Notes: generated by a model not told the origin, from the sequence alone. A stretch of DNA of 32,568 nt from Chloroflexota bacterium (GCA_016875915.1 VGOM01000020.1:1-32568), one strand, 5' to 3'. Numbered from the stretch's first letter, positions 22,755-30,812 are shown. Numbers and translations are program-made.

Positions 22755-24680
22755 ATGTCCGAGCAACCCCCGCCCTTCCAGATCGTCGGCGATGTCGGCC
22801 AGGTCCAGACCCCTCAGCGTCTCCCTGGTCGGGAGGCCTGTGGCGTCCCAGCCTCTGAGCCGGTAGTACCCCTCTCTGGTGGACTCGAACTCCCTCCGGT
22901 CCACCTCGGCGCCGCGGCGGGACACGGGCTGGCCGTCCTTCCCGGGGACGAGGCAATCGGGGTTGACCGCGTCCCCCTTGAGGGGCACGGTGAACCAGGC
23001 CTCGGGGATGGTGTCGTCCGCCTTGCCGCGGTGGCCGTCCCGGATCATGATGGCCCTCTGCAGGTTGAAGGCCCTCCTGCCCGTTCGGTACAGGTCCTGT
23101 TCGTCGATATCGTTGCCGGTGACCGCGGAGAGGATCTGACTCTCCATGGTGGGGTCGCCGGCATGGTCATCCGAGTTGGCGATGTCCAGCACCGGCCAGA
23201 GGAAGCTGCACAGAACCAGGCACTCCTTGGCGTGCTCCCTGTCCTGGATCATCCCCGCCGCCAGGGCCTTCCCCTCCTGCGTGGTGAAGTCTGCGGCCGC
23301 CTCGCTGCCCCAGAAATCGCGGGCGATGCGCCGCAGGGTTTCGGTGGACACCTTGACGTCACTCCCCTTGAGCCAGGCGATCCACCGGGTGACAGCCACG
23401 CTTATCTCCCGCAGTTGCACCTGCGGCGGCCTGGGCTCCATGGCGTGCAGCATGGCCGTGGTCACGTACAGCCGGGGGTCGGTGATGTTCGGCATGCCGC
23501 CCTTGGAGAGGAAGCGGACTATCTGCTCGCTGGCCCCTTTGCCCACCTGGGGGGCGGCTTCCAGCAGCCCGTTGGCCATGACGTCCCCGAAGCCTTGCCT
23601 GAAGGAGATCTTCTTCACCAGGGTTTCGATGAACTCCAGGCTGCCCAGCCGGGACGTCGGAATGCCGGTCTCCGCGTCGGACAGGATGCCCGCCTTGAGG
23701 CACCTGTAGAGCCAGAGCACCATCATGGACACCGTCATAGTGTCCAGTCCGTACTCGTCGCACAGCCTGGCCGCCTGGAAGGGCACGTCCAGCCCCGGAC
23801 CGTAGAAGCCCTCTGCCATGGGACGGTAGAACGTGGCCGGCTGGCACATGAACTTGCCCCTCTGGCCGCCGGCAGTGCGGTAGCTCCTTCTCAGGCAGTT
23901 GCCCAGGCAGCCGAAGCAGGGCGCCTTCTCCGTCTGTGGCCCGGTGATCCGGAACTCCATGGTGCCCACCACCGACATCAGCTCCGTCCCGAAGCCGCTG
24001 AAGCGGGTGGTGAGATCCTTCAGCTTCTCGGGCCGGGCCACCGGCATGTTCGTCACCGGCCTGCCCGTCACGGCGATGGCCTTGAGGTTCTTCGATCCCA
24101 TCACCGCCCCCATGCCGCAGGAGCCGGCCGCGTCGTTGTCCGCCGACACCGTGGCGAAGGTGACCAGCTTCTCGCCGGCGGGGCCGATGGCCGCCACGCT
24201 GGTGGAGTCCCCCCGCTGCGACCTGATGACCTCGCGGGTCTCGATGGCCCCCCTGCCCTGGAAGGCCGAGGCGTCCCGGAACTCCACGGCGCCGTCCTGG
24301 AGCAGGAGGTATGTCGGCCGCTCCGCCTTGCCCTGAATGAGCAGGGCGTCGTAGCCCGCCCCCTTCAGGGTCAACCCCCAGTTCCCGCCCATGTTGGCCG
24401 AGCCGAAGTGCTGGGGAGTGGTGCTCGGCGACTTGGCGCAGACCACCCATCGCGAGCCGCCTATCACCGGCACCCCGGCCAGGGGCCCGGTGGCCAGGAT
24501 GAGGGTGTTCTCCGGACTGAACGCGGAAGCTCCGGGCGGCACGCTGTCCCAGTAGAGCCGGGCCGCCAGGCCCCGGCCCCCGGGGAACCTGCAGGCGTAG
24601 TCCAGGGTGGACTCCTTCGAGACCGCTCTTGAGGACAGGTCGATCTTCAGGATGCTGCCGGCATAGCCGAACGTGGACAT
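22746..24680 (-). CDS. aldehyde:ferredoxin oxidoreductase family protein (tungsten-type)
   Basis: A 644-residue enzyme of the AOR family. These enzymes use a tungsto-bispterin and one 4Fe-4S cluster to interconvert aldehydes and acids with ferredoxin. The start GYAGSILKIDLS, GGRGLAARLYWD and SRWVVCAKSPST are typical of the N-terminal pterin domain. Cluster ligands are C255xxC258xxxC262 and C491 in ECLVLCSF. EFRITGPQTEKAPC and GFGDVMANGL support the call. Length matches the family. It starts at ATG 24680; a candidate extended -10 (TGGTAGAAT, minus strand 24703-24695) would leave almost no leader. The stop and last codons (GHPA) come from the end of a MITE-like repeat. Substrate unknown. Confidence 0.93.
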   Translation of the reverse strand: MSTFGYAGSILKIDLSSRAVSKESTLDYACRFPGGRGLAARLYWDSVPPGASAFSPENTLILATGPLAGVPVIGGSRWVVCAKSPSTTPQHFGSANMGGNWGLTLKGAGYDALLIQGKAERPTYLLLQDGAVEFRDASAFQGRGAIETREVIRSQRGDSTSVAAIGPAGEKLVTFATVSADNDAAGSCGMGAVMGSKNLKAIAVTGRPVTNMPVARPEKLKDLTTRFSGFGTELMSVVGTMEFRITGPQTEKAPCFGCLGNCLRRSYRTAGGQRGKFMCQPATFYRPMAEGFYGPGLDVPFQAARLCDEYGLDTMTVSMMVLWLYRCLKAGILSDAETGIPTSRLGSLEFIETLVKKISFRQGFGDVMANGLLEAAPQVGKGASEQIVRFLSKGGMPNITDPRLYVTTAMLHAMEPRPPQVQLREISVAVTRWIAWLKGSDVKVSTETLRRIARDFWGSEAAADFTTQEGKALAAGMIQDREHAKECLVLCSFLWPVLDIANSDDHAGDPTMESQILSAVTGNDIDEQDLYRTGRRAFNLQRAIMIRDGHRGKADDTIPEAWFTVPLKGDAVNPDCLVPGKDGQPVSRRGAEVDRREFESTREGYYRLRGWDATGLPTRETLRGLDLADIADDLEGRGLLGHPA

Positions 24681-24711
24681 CGCCTTCAGCTGCTATTCTA
24701 CCATCAGCGGC

Positions 24712-24749
24712 CCGCAGTGGATGACTGCGGCCACTGCGGAGTCAGTCAT
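24712..24749 (-). promoter_or_regulatory. overlapping inverted repeats upstream of AOR
   Basis: CCGCAGTGG (24712-24720) and CCACTGCGG (24731-24739) form a perfect 9-bp inverted repeat. ATGACTG (24721-24727) and CAGTCAT (24743-24749) form a second, interleaved one, so the two hairpins exclude each other. They lie directly upstream of the candidate AOR -10, as an operator or switching leader might. Confidence 0.4.
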
Positions 24750-24773
24750 AGTTCGACGGCGCTGCCCCCTCAT

Positions 24774-24855
24774 GTCATGCCGCACTTGATGCGGCATCCA
24801 GGGCTGGGGTGGCGTGGCGCAGCTACACATAGCGATATTTGCGACGCAGTGCACG
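24774..24855 (+). repeat. REP-like unit with degraded right end
   Basis: Hairpin unit 24774-24800 (GCCGCA-cttga-TGCGGC) followed by GGGCTGGGGTGGCGTGG, GCAGCTACACATAGCGATAT and a diverged right end (GCAGTGCACGG). It has the same orientation as all other copies. Confidence 0.75.
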
Positions 24856-24870
24856 GGGTGCCGCGCTGAC

Positions 24871-24899
24871 TTGACACTGGCTTTGCAGGGTAGCATAAA
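24871..24899 (+). promoter_or_regulatory. promoter of the alcohol dehydrogenase/CoA-transferase operon
   Basis: Perfect TTGACA (24871-24876), 17-base spacer, CATAAA (24894-24899). The ATG at 24935 is 36 bases downstream with GGAGGAAGG before it. Confidence 0.65.
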
Positions 24900-24934
24900 C
24901 TGGCTCCTCGGAATCCACGGAGGAAGGTACGCCC

Positions 24935-26038
24935 ATGAAGAAGATGAAGGCCGCAGTGCTCTACGAACCCAACACGCCGCTCCGGGTGGAGGAGGTCACC
25001 ATCGACGATCCCCAGGAGGGCGAGGTCATGGTCAGGATCGTAGCCACCGGGATCTGCCACAGCGATCTCATGCCTCTCAAGGGCCAGGTGCCCGGTCCCC
25101 TGCCGCTTGTACCCGGACATGAGGGGGCCGGGGTGGTGGAGAAGGTGGGCCGCGGCGTGACCGGCCTGAAGGCGGGAGACCATGTGGTCCTGCCGGTGAT
25201 CTTCAACTGCGGCCGCTGCCGCTACTGCGTCGAGGGCCAGCCCGCCCTGTGCTCCGAGGTCCTCCCCGCTCACCTCATGGGCACGCTGCCCGGGGGCGGC
25301 AGGCGCCTGCACCGGGGAGGTCAGGACCTGCATCTGTTCTATAGCCAGGGATCGTTTGCCGAGTACGTGGTGGTTAGTGAGCGCACTGCGGTGAAGGTGC
25401 CCCGAGAGGCGCCTCTGGACGTCATGTGCCTCCTCAGTTGCCGGGCCACCACCGGAGTGGGCAGCGTGGTCAACAGGGCGGGACTGCGGGCCGGGGAGTC
25501 CATCGTCATCTACGGGTGTGGTGGTGTGGGCCTCAGCGCCGTCATGGGTGCCAGATTGGCCGGCGCCGGCAAGATCATCGCCGTGGACCTGCTGGACGGC
25601 AGGCTGGACCTGGCCCGGGAGCTGGGCGCCGATTTCGTCATCAATGCCTCGCGGGAGGATCCCAAGCAGCGGGCGCTGGAGATCACCGGAGGGGGAGCCG
25701 ACTACGCCATCGAGTCCATCGGGAACGTGGCCGTCATGGCCCAGGCCTTCGGCTCCATCCACAGCGCCGGGACCTGCGTCCTGGTAGGCGCGGCCCCCAT
25801 GGCCGATGTGCTCAGCCTCTTCCCCTTCGAGTTCCTGCTGGGCAAGACCATGAAGGGCAGTCTGCTGGGCAACGTCAGAACCATGCTGGACGTGCCCAGG
25901 TACATCGATCTCTATCTGCAGGGCCGGCTGCCGTTGGAGAAGCTCACCGCGGAGTACTTCACCCTGGACCGGGTGAATGAGGCCATAGCGGCTGTCGACA
26001 GAGGGGAAGTGATCCGGGCCGTCATCCGCTTCGACTGA
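24935..26038 (+). CDS. zinc-dependent alcohol dehydrogenase (MDR family)
   Basis: A 367-residue medium-chain dehydrogenase. Catalytic zinc ligands are C41 (GICHSD), H62-E63 (GHEGAG) and C169 (LLSCRATTG). The structural zinc has C92, C95, C98 and C106 (CGRCRYC, then C), all present. The nucleotide site is GCGGVG (194-199). The arrangement resembles class III/benzyl-alcohol-type enzymes, which oxidise primary or aromatic alcohols to aldehydes with NAD. It is the first gene of an operon with the second CoA-transferase pair (16-base gap), so its product probably feeds an acid or CoA-thioester step. The start is ATG 24935; a Met at codon 4 is an alternative. Confidence 0.93.
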   Translation: MKKMKAAVLYEPNTPLRVEEVTIDDPQEGEVMVRIVATGICHSDLMPLKGQVPGPLPLVPGHEGAGVVEKVGRGVTGLKAGDHVVLPVIFNCGRCRYCVEGQPALCSEVLPAHLMGTLPGGGRRLHRGGQDLHLFYSQGSFAEYVVVSERTAVKVPREAPLDVMCLLSCRATTGVGSVVNRAGLRAGESIVIYGCGGVGLSAVMGARLAGAGKIIAVDLLDGRLDLARELGADFVINASREDPKQRALEITGGGADYAIESIGNVAVMAQAFGSIHSAGTCVLVGAAPMADVLSLFPFEFLLGKTMKGSLLGNVRTMLDVPRYIDLYLQGRLPLEKLTAEYFTLDRVNEAIAAVDRGEVIRAVIRFD

Positions 26039-26054
26039 GGCATGGAGGTGATCT

Positions 26055-27326
26055 GTGGCTGAGAGCGACACCCTGCTGGATGGCTGCCGCGTCCTCGATC
26101 TGACCGACGAGAAGGGACTGTTCTGCGCCAAGGTGCTGGGCGACTTCGGCGCCGACGTCATCAAGGTGGAGCCGCCCGGGGGCGATCCGAGCCGCAACAC
26201 CGGCCCCTTCTACGAGGATGTCCCCCATCCGGAGAGGAGCCTCTTCTGGTTCGCCACCAACACCAGCAAGAGGGGCATCACCCTGAACATCGCCGTGTCG
26301 GAGGGCCGTGACCTTTTCCGCAGACTGGTGAAGACCGCCGACATCGTGGTGGAGTCCTTCCCGCCTGGCCATCTGGACTCGCTGGGACTGGGCTACGCCG
26401 GTCTGAGGGAGGTGATGCCCGGCATCATCCTCACCTCGATCACCCCCTTCGGGCAGACCGGACCCTATGCCGGCTACCGGGCCACCGACCTGGTGGCGGC
26501 GGCCATGGGCGGCATGGCCCGCATCCTGGGCGACCTCGGCCGGCCGCCGGTGCGGATGAGCGCCGACCCCCAGTCGTACCTCCACGCCGGACTGCAGGGG
26601 GCCCTGGGTTCCATGATGGCCTACTATCACCGGGATATGACCGGCGTGGGCCAGCACGTGGATGTCTCCATGCAGGAGGCGGTGGAGCTGACCCTGATGA
26701 ATGCCGTGGAGATCTTCGAGATCCTAGGGGCCAACCTGGTCGGCCTGGGACAGTTCTTCGTTTCGGTGAGACCGCAGGCAGGGCCGCTGTTCACCCGGAC
26801 CGTGGTGCCCTGCAAGGACGGCTATGTGACCCTCATGTTCGGCGGCGGCGCCTTTGCGGGATCATCACAGTCGTCCCGGGCGCTGGTGGACTGGGCCAAC
26901 TCCGAGGGCTATGCCCTGGAGATGAAGGACTTCGACTTCGCCACCATGTGGGACAACGCCACCCTGACGCAAGTGGAGAGCGATGCCCGGAACTCCTGCA
27001 TTGCCAAGTTCCTGATGACCAAGAACAAGGCAGAGTTGTACGAAGAGGCGGTGAAGAGGGGCATACTGCTGGCCCCCTGCGCCACCTTCGAGGATGTGCT
27101 CGGCAATATCCAGTTGGAGGCCCGGGGCTTCTGGCAGACGGTGGAGCATCCCGAGTTGGGCCAGGCCCTGAGGTACCCCGGAGCGCCGGTGAAGATCAAG
27201 GAGACCCCGTGGCGGATCGGCCGCCGGGCCCCTCTCATCGGAGAGCACAACCGGGAGGTTTACGCCGGGGAGCTCGGCCTTTCTGGGGAGGAGATGGCCC
27301 GGCTGAAGTCCAACGGCGTCATCTGA
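26055..27326 (+). CDS. family III CoA-transferase, subunit lacking catalytic Asp (A2)
   Basis: A 423-residue CaiB/BaiF-family protein, closely similar to A1 (14349): LGDFGADVIKVEPPGGDPSR, SKRGITLNI, SITPFGQTGPY. Tyr175 (QSYLHAG) replaces the catalytic Asp at the position 21 residues before TGVGQ, and EKG (19-21) replaces the AGP motif. It starts at a GTG (26055) with GGAGGTG five bases upstream. The catalytic-type B2 gene follows after 29 bases. The simplest reading is a non-catalytic subunit of a heteromeric CoA-transferase, perhaps holding the acyl substrate or shaping the interface. The gene is intact, with no frameshift, so it is not a decayed copy. Confidence 0.88.
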   Translation: MAESDTLLDGCRVLDLTDEKGLFCAKVLGDFGADVIKVEPPGGDPSRNTGPFYEDVPHPERSLFWFATNTSKRGITLNIAVSEGRDLFRRLVKTADIVVESFPPGHLDSLGLGYAGLREVMPGIILTSITPFGQTGPYAGYRATDLVAAAMGGMARILGDLGRPPVRMSADPQSYLHAGLQGALGSMMAYYHRDMTGVGQHVDVSMQEAVELTLMNAVEIFEILGANLVGLGQFFVSVRPQAGPLFTRTVVPCKDGYVTLMFGGGAFAGSSQSSRALVDWANSEGYALEMKDFDFATMWDNATLTQVESDARNSCIAKFLMTKNKAELYEEAVKRGILLAPCATFEDVLGNIQLEARGFWQTVEHPELGQALRYPGAPVKIKETPWRIGRRAPLIGEHNREVYAGELGLSGEEMARLKSNGVI

Positions 27327-27355
27327 TCAGGGCATGCGACGGGGAGGGACGTGAC

Positions 27356-28603
27356 ATGGCCAGGCAGATATTCGAGGGCCTCAAGGTGGCCGACTTCAGT
27401 TGGGCTGCGGCGGGACCGCAGGTCAGCCGCGAGCTGGCCGAGCACGGGGCCACGGTGATCGTCATTGAGAACCACCGGCACCTCAGCCCCCTGAGGACCT
27501 TCGCCCCCTTCAAGGACGCCAAACCGGGCATCGACCGCAGCGCCTTCTACGCCGAGTACAACACCAACAAGCGGTGCATCAGCCTGGATATCACCAAACC
27601 CAGAGGCAAGGAGTTGGCCGGCAGGCTGGTGAAGTGGGCTGATGTGGTGGGCGAAAGCATGAGCCCGGGGACCATGGCCGGGCTGGGACTGGACTACGAG
27701 AGCTGCCGCAGGCTCAATCCCGGCGTGGTCTACCTCAGCACTTCACAGCAGGGGGCCTATGGACCCCATCACAAGTTCAAGGGCGTTGGCCACCACGTCA
27801 ACGCCGTGAGCGGCTATTCCGCCACCACCGGCTGGCCGGACAGCGACCCCACCATGGTCTTCAGCGCCTACTCCGACTTCATCGCCCCTTGGTATTCCCT
27901 GATCGCCATCCTGGGGGCCCTGCTCAGACGGCGGCGCACCGGCCTGGGGATGTACCTCGAGCAGTCCCAGATGGAATGCGGGGTCACCTTCGTGGCGCCG
28001 CACCTCCTGGACTGCGCCGTGAACGGGAGGAATCTGGGCCGCCGGGGGAACCGGGACAGCTTCATGAGCCCCCACGGCATCTACCCCAGCCTGGGCAGCG
28101 ACCGCTGGGTGGCCATCGCCGTACAGGATGAGGAGCAGTGGCGGAGCCTCTGCCGGGCCATGGGACATCCGGACTGGACGCGGGAGCCCAGGTTCGCCAC
28201 CGTCCGGGACCGGAAGGAGAACGAGGATGAGCTGGACCGGCTGGTCGGTGAATGGACTAGGGGACATGACGCCGGTGAGCTGATGGCCCTGCTCCAGGAG
28301 GCCGGCGTGCCGGCCGGAGCGGTGCGGACCTGTGAAGACCTGCTGCACGACCCGCAGTTGAAGCACCGCCGGCACTTCCGGGTACTGGACCACCGGGTCA
28401 TCGGACCCCATTCCTATCATGCCCCGGCCTATCAGCTCTCTGAGACACCCTGCGAGCTGAAGAGGGCCGCCCCCTGCCTGGGTCAGGACAACCAGTACGT
28501 CTACAAGGAGGTCCTCGGCCTCTCCGATGACGATATCGCCGACATGCTGGCCGAAGGGGTGATCACCACCGAGTACGACGCCCCCTTCAAGTCCACCTGG
28601 TAG
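27356..28603 (+). CDS. family III CoA-transferase, catalytic subunit (B2)
   Basis: A 415-residue CaiB/BaiF-family protein paralogous to B1. It keeps WAAAGPQVSRELAEHGATVI (AGP at 19-21) and the catalytic Asp174 in AYSDFIAP, 21 residues before TGLG. The TGRGQ motif is TGLGM here, a small departure that may affect CoA binding. It starts at ATG 27356 with GGGGAGGG upstream. It is third in the operon after the alcohol dehydrogenase and A2. The TAG stop (28601-28603) coincides with the start of a MITE-like left end (TAGTCTCTCC). Expected reaction: CoA transfer to a carboxylic acid of unknown identity. Confidence 0.9.
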   Translation: MARQIFEGLKVADFSWAAAGPQVSRELAEHGATVIVIENHRHLSPLRTFAPFKDAKPGIDRSAFYAEYNTNKRCISLDITKPRGKELAGRLVKWADVVGESMSPGTMAGLGLDYESCRRLNPGVVYLSTSQQGAYGPHHKFKGVGHHVNAVSGYSATTGWPDSDPTMVFSAYSDFIAPWYSLIAILGALLRRRRTGLGMYLEQSQMECGVTFVAPHLLDCAVNGRNLGRRGNRDSFMSPHGIYPSLGSDRWVAIAVQDEEQWRSLCRAMGHPDWTREPRFATVRDRKENEDELDRLVGEWTRGHDAGELMALLQEAGVPAGAVRTCEDLLHDPQLKHRRHFRVLDHRVIGPHSYHAPAYQLSETPCELKRAAPCLGQDNQYVYKEVLGLSDDDIADMLAEGVITTEYDAPFKSTW

Positions 28604-28905
28604 TCTCTCCACCGGTTCGCCAGCCTGACTATCGCACTCTGGCTCGGCGTCGCGCCCCTGCCCTCTCGTGTCATGCCGCCCGCCTCTGGCGGGATGCGGC
28701 ATCGACTCCCTTCTCGTGTCGTCCCGCACTTGATGCGGGACCCATGGGTGGGGCGCGGTGTGGCCTGCCTCAGTCACACTGACCCGGCCGGCCCCGGCCC
28801 GCCTCCGGCGGATCATCCGCCTTTGTGGCATTCTCTACCTTCCCATGTCATGCCGCACTTGATGCGGCATCCATGGTGGTGGGGTGTGGTGTGGTCTGCC
28901 CCACG
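28600..28905 (+). repeat. composite REP/MITE-like repeat cluster
   Basis: The left end GTAGTCTCTCC overlaps the B2 stop and is followed by GGTTCGCCAGCCTGAC, which matches the left part of the 1244 element. Units are 28670-28703 (a cruciform: outer ATGCCGC/GCGGCAT with an inner CCCGCC-tct-GGCGGG), 28718-28744 (CCCGCA-cttga-TGCGGG) and 28847-28873 (GCCGCA-cttga-TGCGGC). A further GGCGGAT-c-ATCCGCC palindrome lies at 28807-28821. There is no gene in this stretch. Confidence 0.8.
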
Positions 28906-28920
28906 AAAACCAGCCCCGAT

Positions 28921-28949
28921 TTGCTGTTGGCGGCGCTGCTTGGTACTAT
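28921..28949 (+). promoter_or_regulatory. promoter of the corrinoid/methyltransferase operon
   Basis: TTGCTG (28921-28926), 17-base spacer, TACTAT (28944-28949) preceded by TGG (extended -10). The start codon at 28993 follows a GAGGAGG ribosome site. Confidence 0.65.
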
Positions 28950-28992
28950 GGGCCGGGAATCCCGGACCCTTCCGGAAAGAGGAGGAGCATCT

Positions 28993-29640
28993 ATGCCGGA
29001 TGACTCATTGGCGCAGTTGCAGCGGGGCCTCCTGGACCTGGACATGGAGGCCGCGCTCGCGGCTGTCCACAACGTGATCGCAGGGGGCAACCAGGCGAGG
29101 GTGAAGGAAGCCGTCGACGTGGTCACCCGCAGCCTGGAGGTGGTGGGCAAGAGGTTCCAGGACGGTGAGTGGTATCTGGCGGAGCTGGTCTACGCCGGAG
29201 AGATAGCCAAGGATGTCATGAACGCCTTGTCGCCCCTGATGCAGAGCGGGGGTTCGCCGTCGCGGGGGACCCTGGTCATTGGCACGGTGGCCGGCGATCT
29301 CCATGATCTGGGCAAGAACATCGTGGTCAACTTCGCCCGCAGCGCCGGGTTCGCCGTGGTCGACCTCGGCGTCGACGTCTCGGCCCAGAAGTTCGCCGCC
29401 GCCGTCCGGGAACACGGCCCGGCGGTTCTGGGCATGTCCTGTCTGCTCACGTCCACGGAGAGCCAGCTGGCCGGGGTCATCGATGCCCTCAAGACTCAGG
29501 GTCTCAGGGACAAACTGAAGGTGGTCATCGGGGGAGCCGCCCTGTCGGAGAGGGCGGCCCGCGACGTCGGTGCGGACGCCTTCGCCCCCGACGCGGTCAC
29601 CGGCGTCGACATGATGAAGAAGTGGAGCGCACCGGCATGA
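28993..29640 (+). CDS. corrinoid (B12-binding) methyl-carrier protein, MtaC/MtbC type
   Basis: A 215-residue protein with an N-terminal helical cap domain (about 1-88) and a Rossmann-like B12 domain. The cobalt-ligand motif is D102-L-H104-D-L-G107 (GDLHDLGKNIV), followed by SCLLTST and VIGGAALS, which line the corrinoid tail pocket. Such proteins carry a methyl group between a substrate-specific methyltransferase and an acceptor enzyme. It starts at ATG 28993. The stop overlaps the next gene's ATG (ATGA), so it is translationally coupled to the UroD-like methyltransferase, its probable partner. No MtaB/MttB-type gene is in the window. Confidence 0.93.
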   Translation: MPDDSLAQLQRGLLDLDMEAALAAVHNVIAGGNQARVKEAVDVVTRSLEVVGKRFQDGEWYLAELVYAGEIAKDVMNALSPLMQSGGSPSRGTLVIGTVAGDLHDLGKNIVVNFARSAGFAVVDLGVDVSAQKFAAAVREHGPAVLGMSCLLTSTESQLAGVIDALKTQGLRDKLKVVIGGAALSERAARDVGADAFAPDAVTGVDMMKKWSAPA

Positions 29641-30812
29641 ACTTCAAGGAGCGCGTCCTGACCGCCATGAACCATGAGGAAGCGGACCGCGTTCCGGTGA
29701 TGGGCCTGATCATGGACCCGGCCACGGTCAACAAGATGCTGGGCAAGAAGCCCGTGGACTTCGTCGGCTTGCTGCAGAAGCCGGTGCTGGGCAACCAGAT
29801 CAAGAATCTCCTCAGCTCCAACCGCTTCTGGAACAACATGTACTACGGCAACTTCTCGGCGGCGATGCAGGCGGCAGCCAGCCTGGGCTTCGACGCCAAC
29901 TGGGCCGTGTACGCCCTGATGAAGCTGACCAGGGACCCGCAGGCTTCCGTGGGCTGGTCGTGGTACGACCCCTACGGCCGGGTCTGGGAGCTGGCTGCGG
30001 ACACCGAAGGCAACATCAACGTCAACTACAGCCGGGCCCTGTGCGACACGGAGGAGAAATGGGAGAAGTGGGTGGAGGAGAAGGCCCCCCTCTTCGAGAC
30101 CATGCTGCGGAACACCGCCGCCTTCCACAGGAAGCTGGTCAAGGACCACGGCGGCCGCATCTACCCCATGTGCTACGCCGCGCCCGGCCCGTTCGAGAAC
30201 AGCTGGCAGCCCATCGGCTTCGTGAACTTCACCAGGCTCATCTACCAGAAGCCGGATTTCGTCAAGAAGGTCATCGCCTTCCAGACCGACCTCTGCCTCA
30301 GGAACCTGGAGGCGGTGATGAAGTCCGGCGTGGAGGTGGTCCTGGGCGGGGACGACCTGGGACAGAAGACCGGGCCGCTGCTCCGTCCCGAGCTGGTGGA
30401 GAAGCTGTACGGAGAGAGCTACCGGCGCATGGCCGACCTGGTGCATCAGCGGGGGCGCAAGTTCGTCTTCCACAGCTGCGGGAACATCTACGCCCTGCTG
30501 GACAAGTTCGTTGAGTGGGGCTTCGACGGCATCATCACCATGGAGCCCACGGCCGGGATGGACCTGGGCCGGGTCCGGGCGCAGGTGGGTCACAAGCTGG
30601 TGCTCATCGGCAACCTGGACGTTTCCTATCTCGTGGTCAAAGGCACCCGCCAGGAGATAGAGGACGCCGTCCGGAAGGCCATCGGTGATGCCGCCCGTGG
30701 CGGCGGGTACATCCTGTCCACGTCGCACTCGCATCCCCTGGTTGACCCCGTCAGGCTCCAGTGGATGGTCGAGGCGGCCCACAAGTACGGCCGCTATCCC
30801 ATCGGCGGCTAG
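29637..30812 (+). CDS. uroporphyrinogen decarboxylase-like methyltransferase (MtaA/CmuA superfamily)
   Basis: A 391-residue UroD-superfamily protein. NFKERVLTAMNHEEADRVPV at the start is typical of MtaA-like corrinoid methyltransferases rather than haem enzymes. The zinc-binding H279xC281 (FHSCGN) is present. Where MtaA/MtbA have a third ligand Cys near the C-terminus, the sequence here reads ILSTSHSHPL, so that Cys is absent and another residue must complete the site. Expected role: methyl transfer to or from the co-encoded corrinoid protein, possibly O-demethylation. ATG 29637 overlaps the corrinoid stop; a GTG at 29622 is the alternative. Its stop codon lies in the left end of a MITE-like repeat. 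Confidence 0.88.
   Translation: MNFKERVLTAMNHEEADRVPVMGLIMDPATVNKMLGKKPVDFVGLLQKPVLGNQIKNLLSSNRFWNNMYYGNFSAAMQAAASLGFDANWAVYALMKLTRDPQASVGWSWYDPYGRVWELAADTEGNINVNYSRALCDTEEKWEKWVEEKAPLFETMLRNTAAFHRKLVKDHGGRIYPMCYAAPGPFENSWQPIGFVNFTRLIYQKPDFVKKVIAFQTDLCLRNLEAVMKSGVEVVLGGDDLGQKTGPLLRPELVEKLYGESYRRMADLVHQRGRKFVFHSCGNIYALLDKFVEWGFDGIITMEPTAGMDLGRVRAQVGHKLVLIGNLDVSYLVVKGTRQEIEDAVRKAIGDAARGGGYILSTSHSHPLVDPVRLQWMVEAAHKYGRYPIGG

Noticed and set aside
22545-24632. 695-codon open frame antisense to the AOR gene
   Set aside because: It starts inside a repeat, has no recognisable domain, and lies opposite a full AOR with all cluster cysteines.
29637-30812. Haem-pathway uroporphyrinogen decarboxylase (hemE)
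   Set aside because: The HxC zinc motif, the MtaA-like N-terminus and the overlap with a corrinoid protein gene point to methyl transfer rather than haem synthesis.
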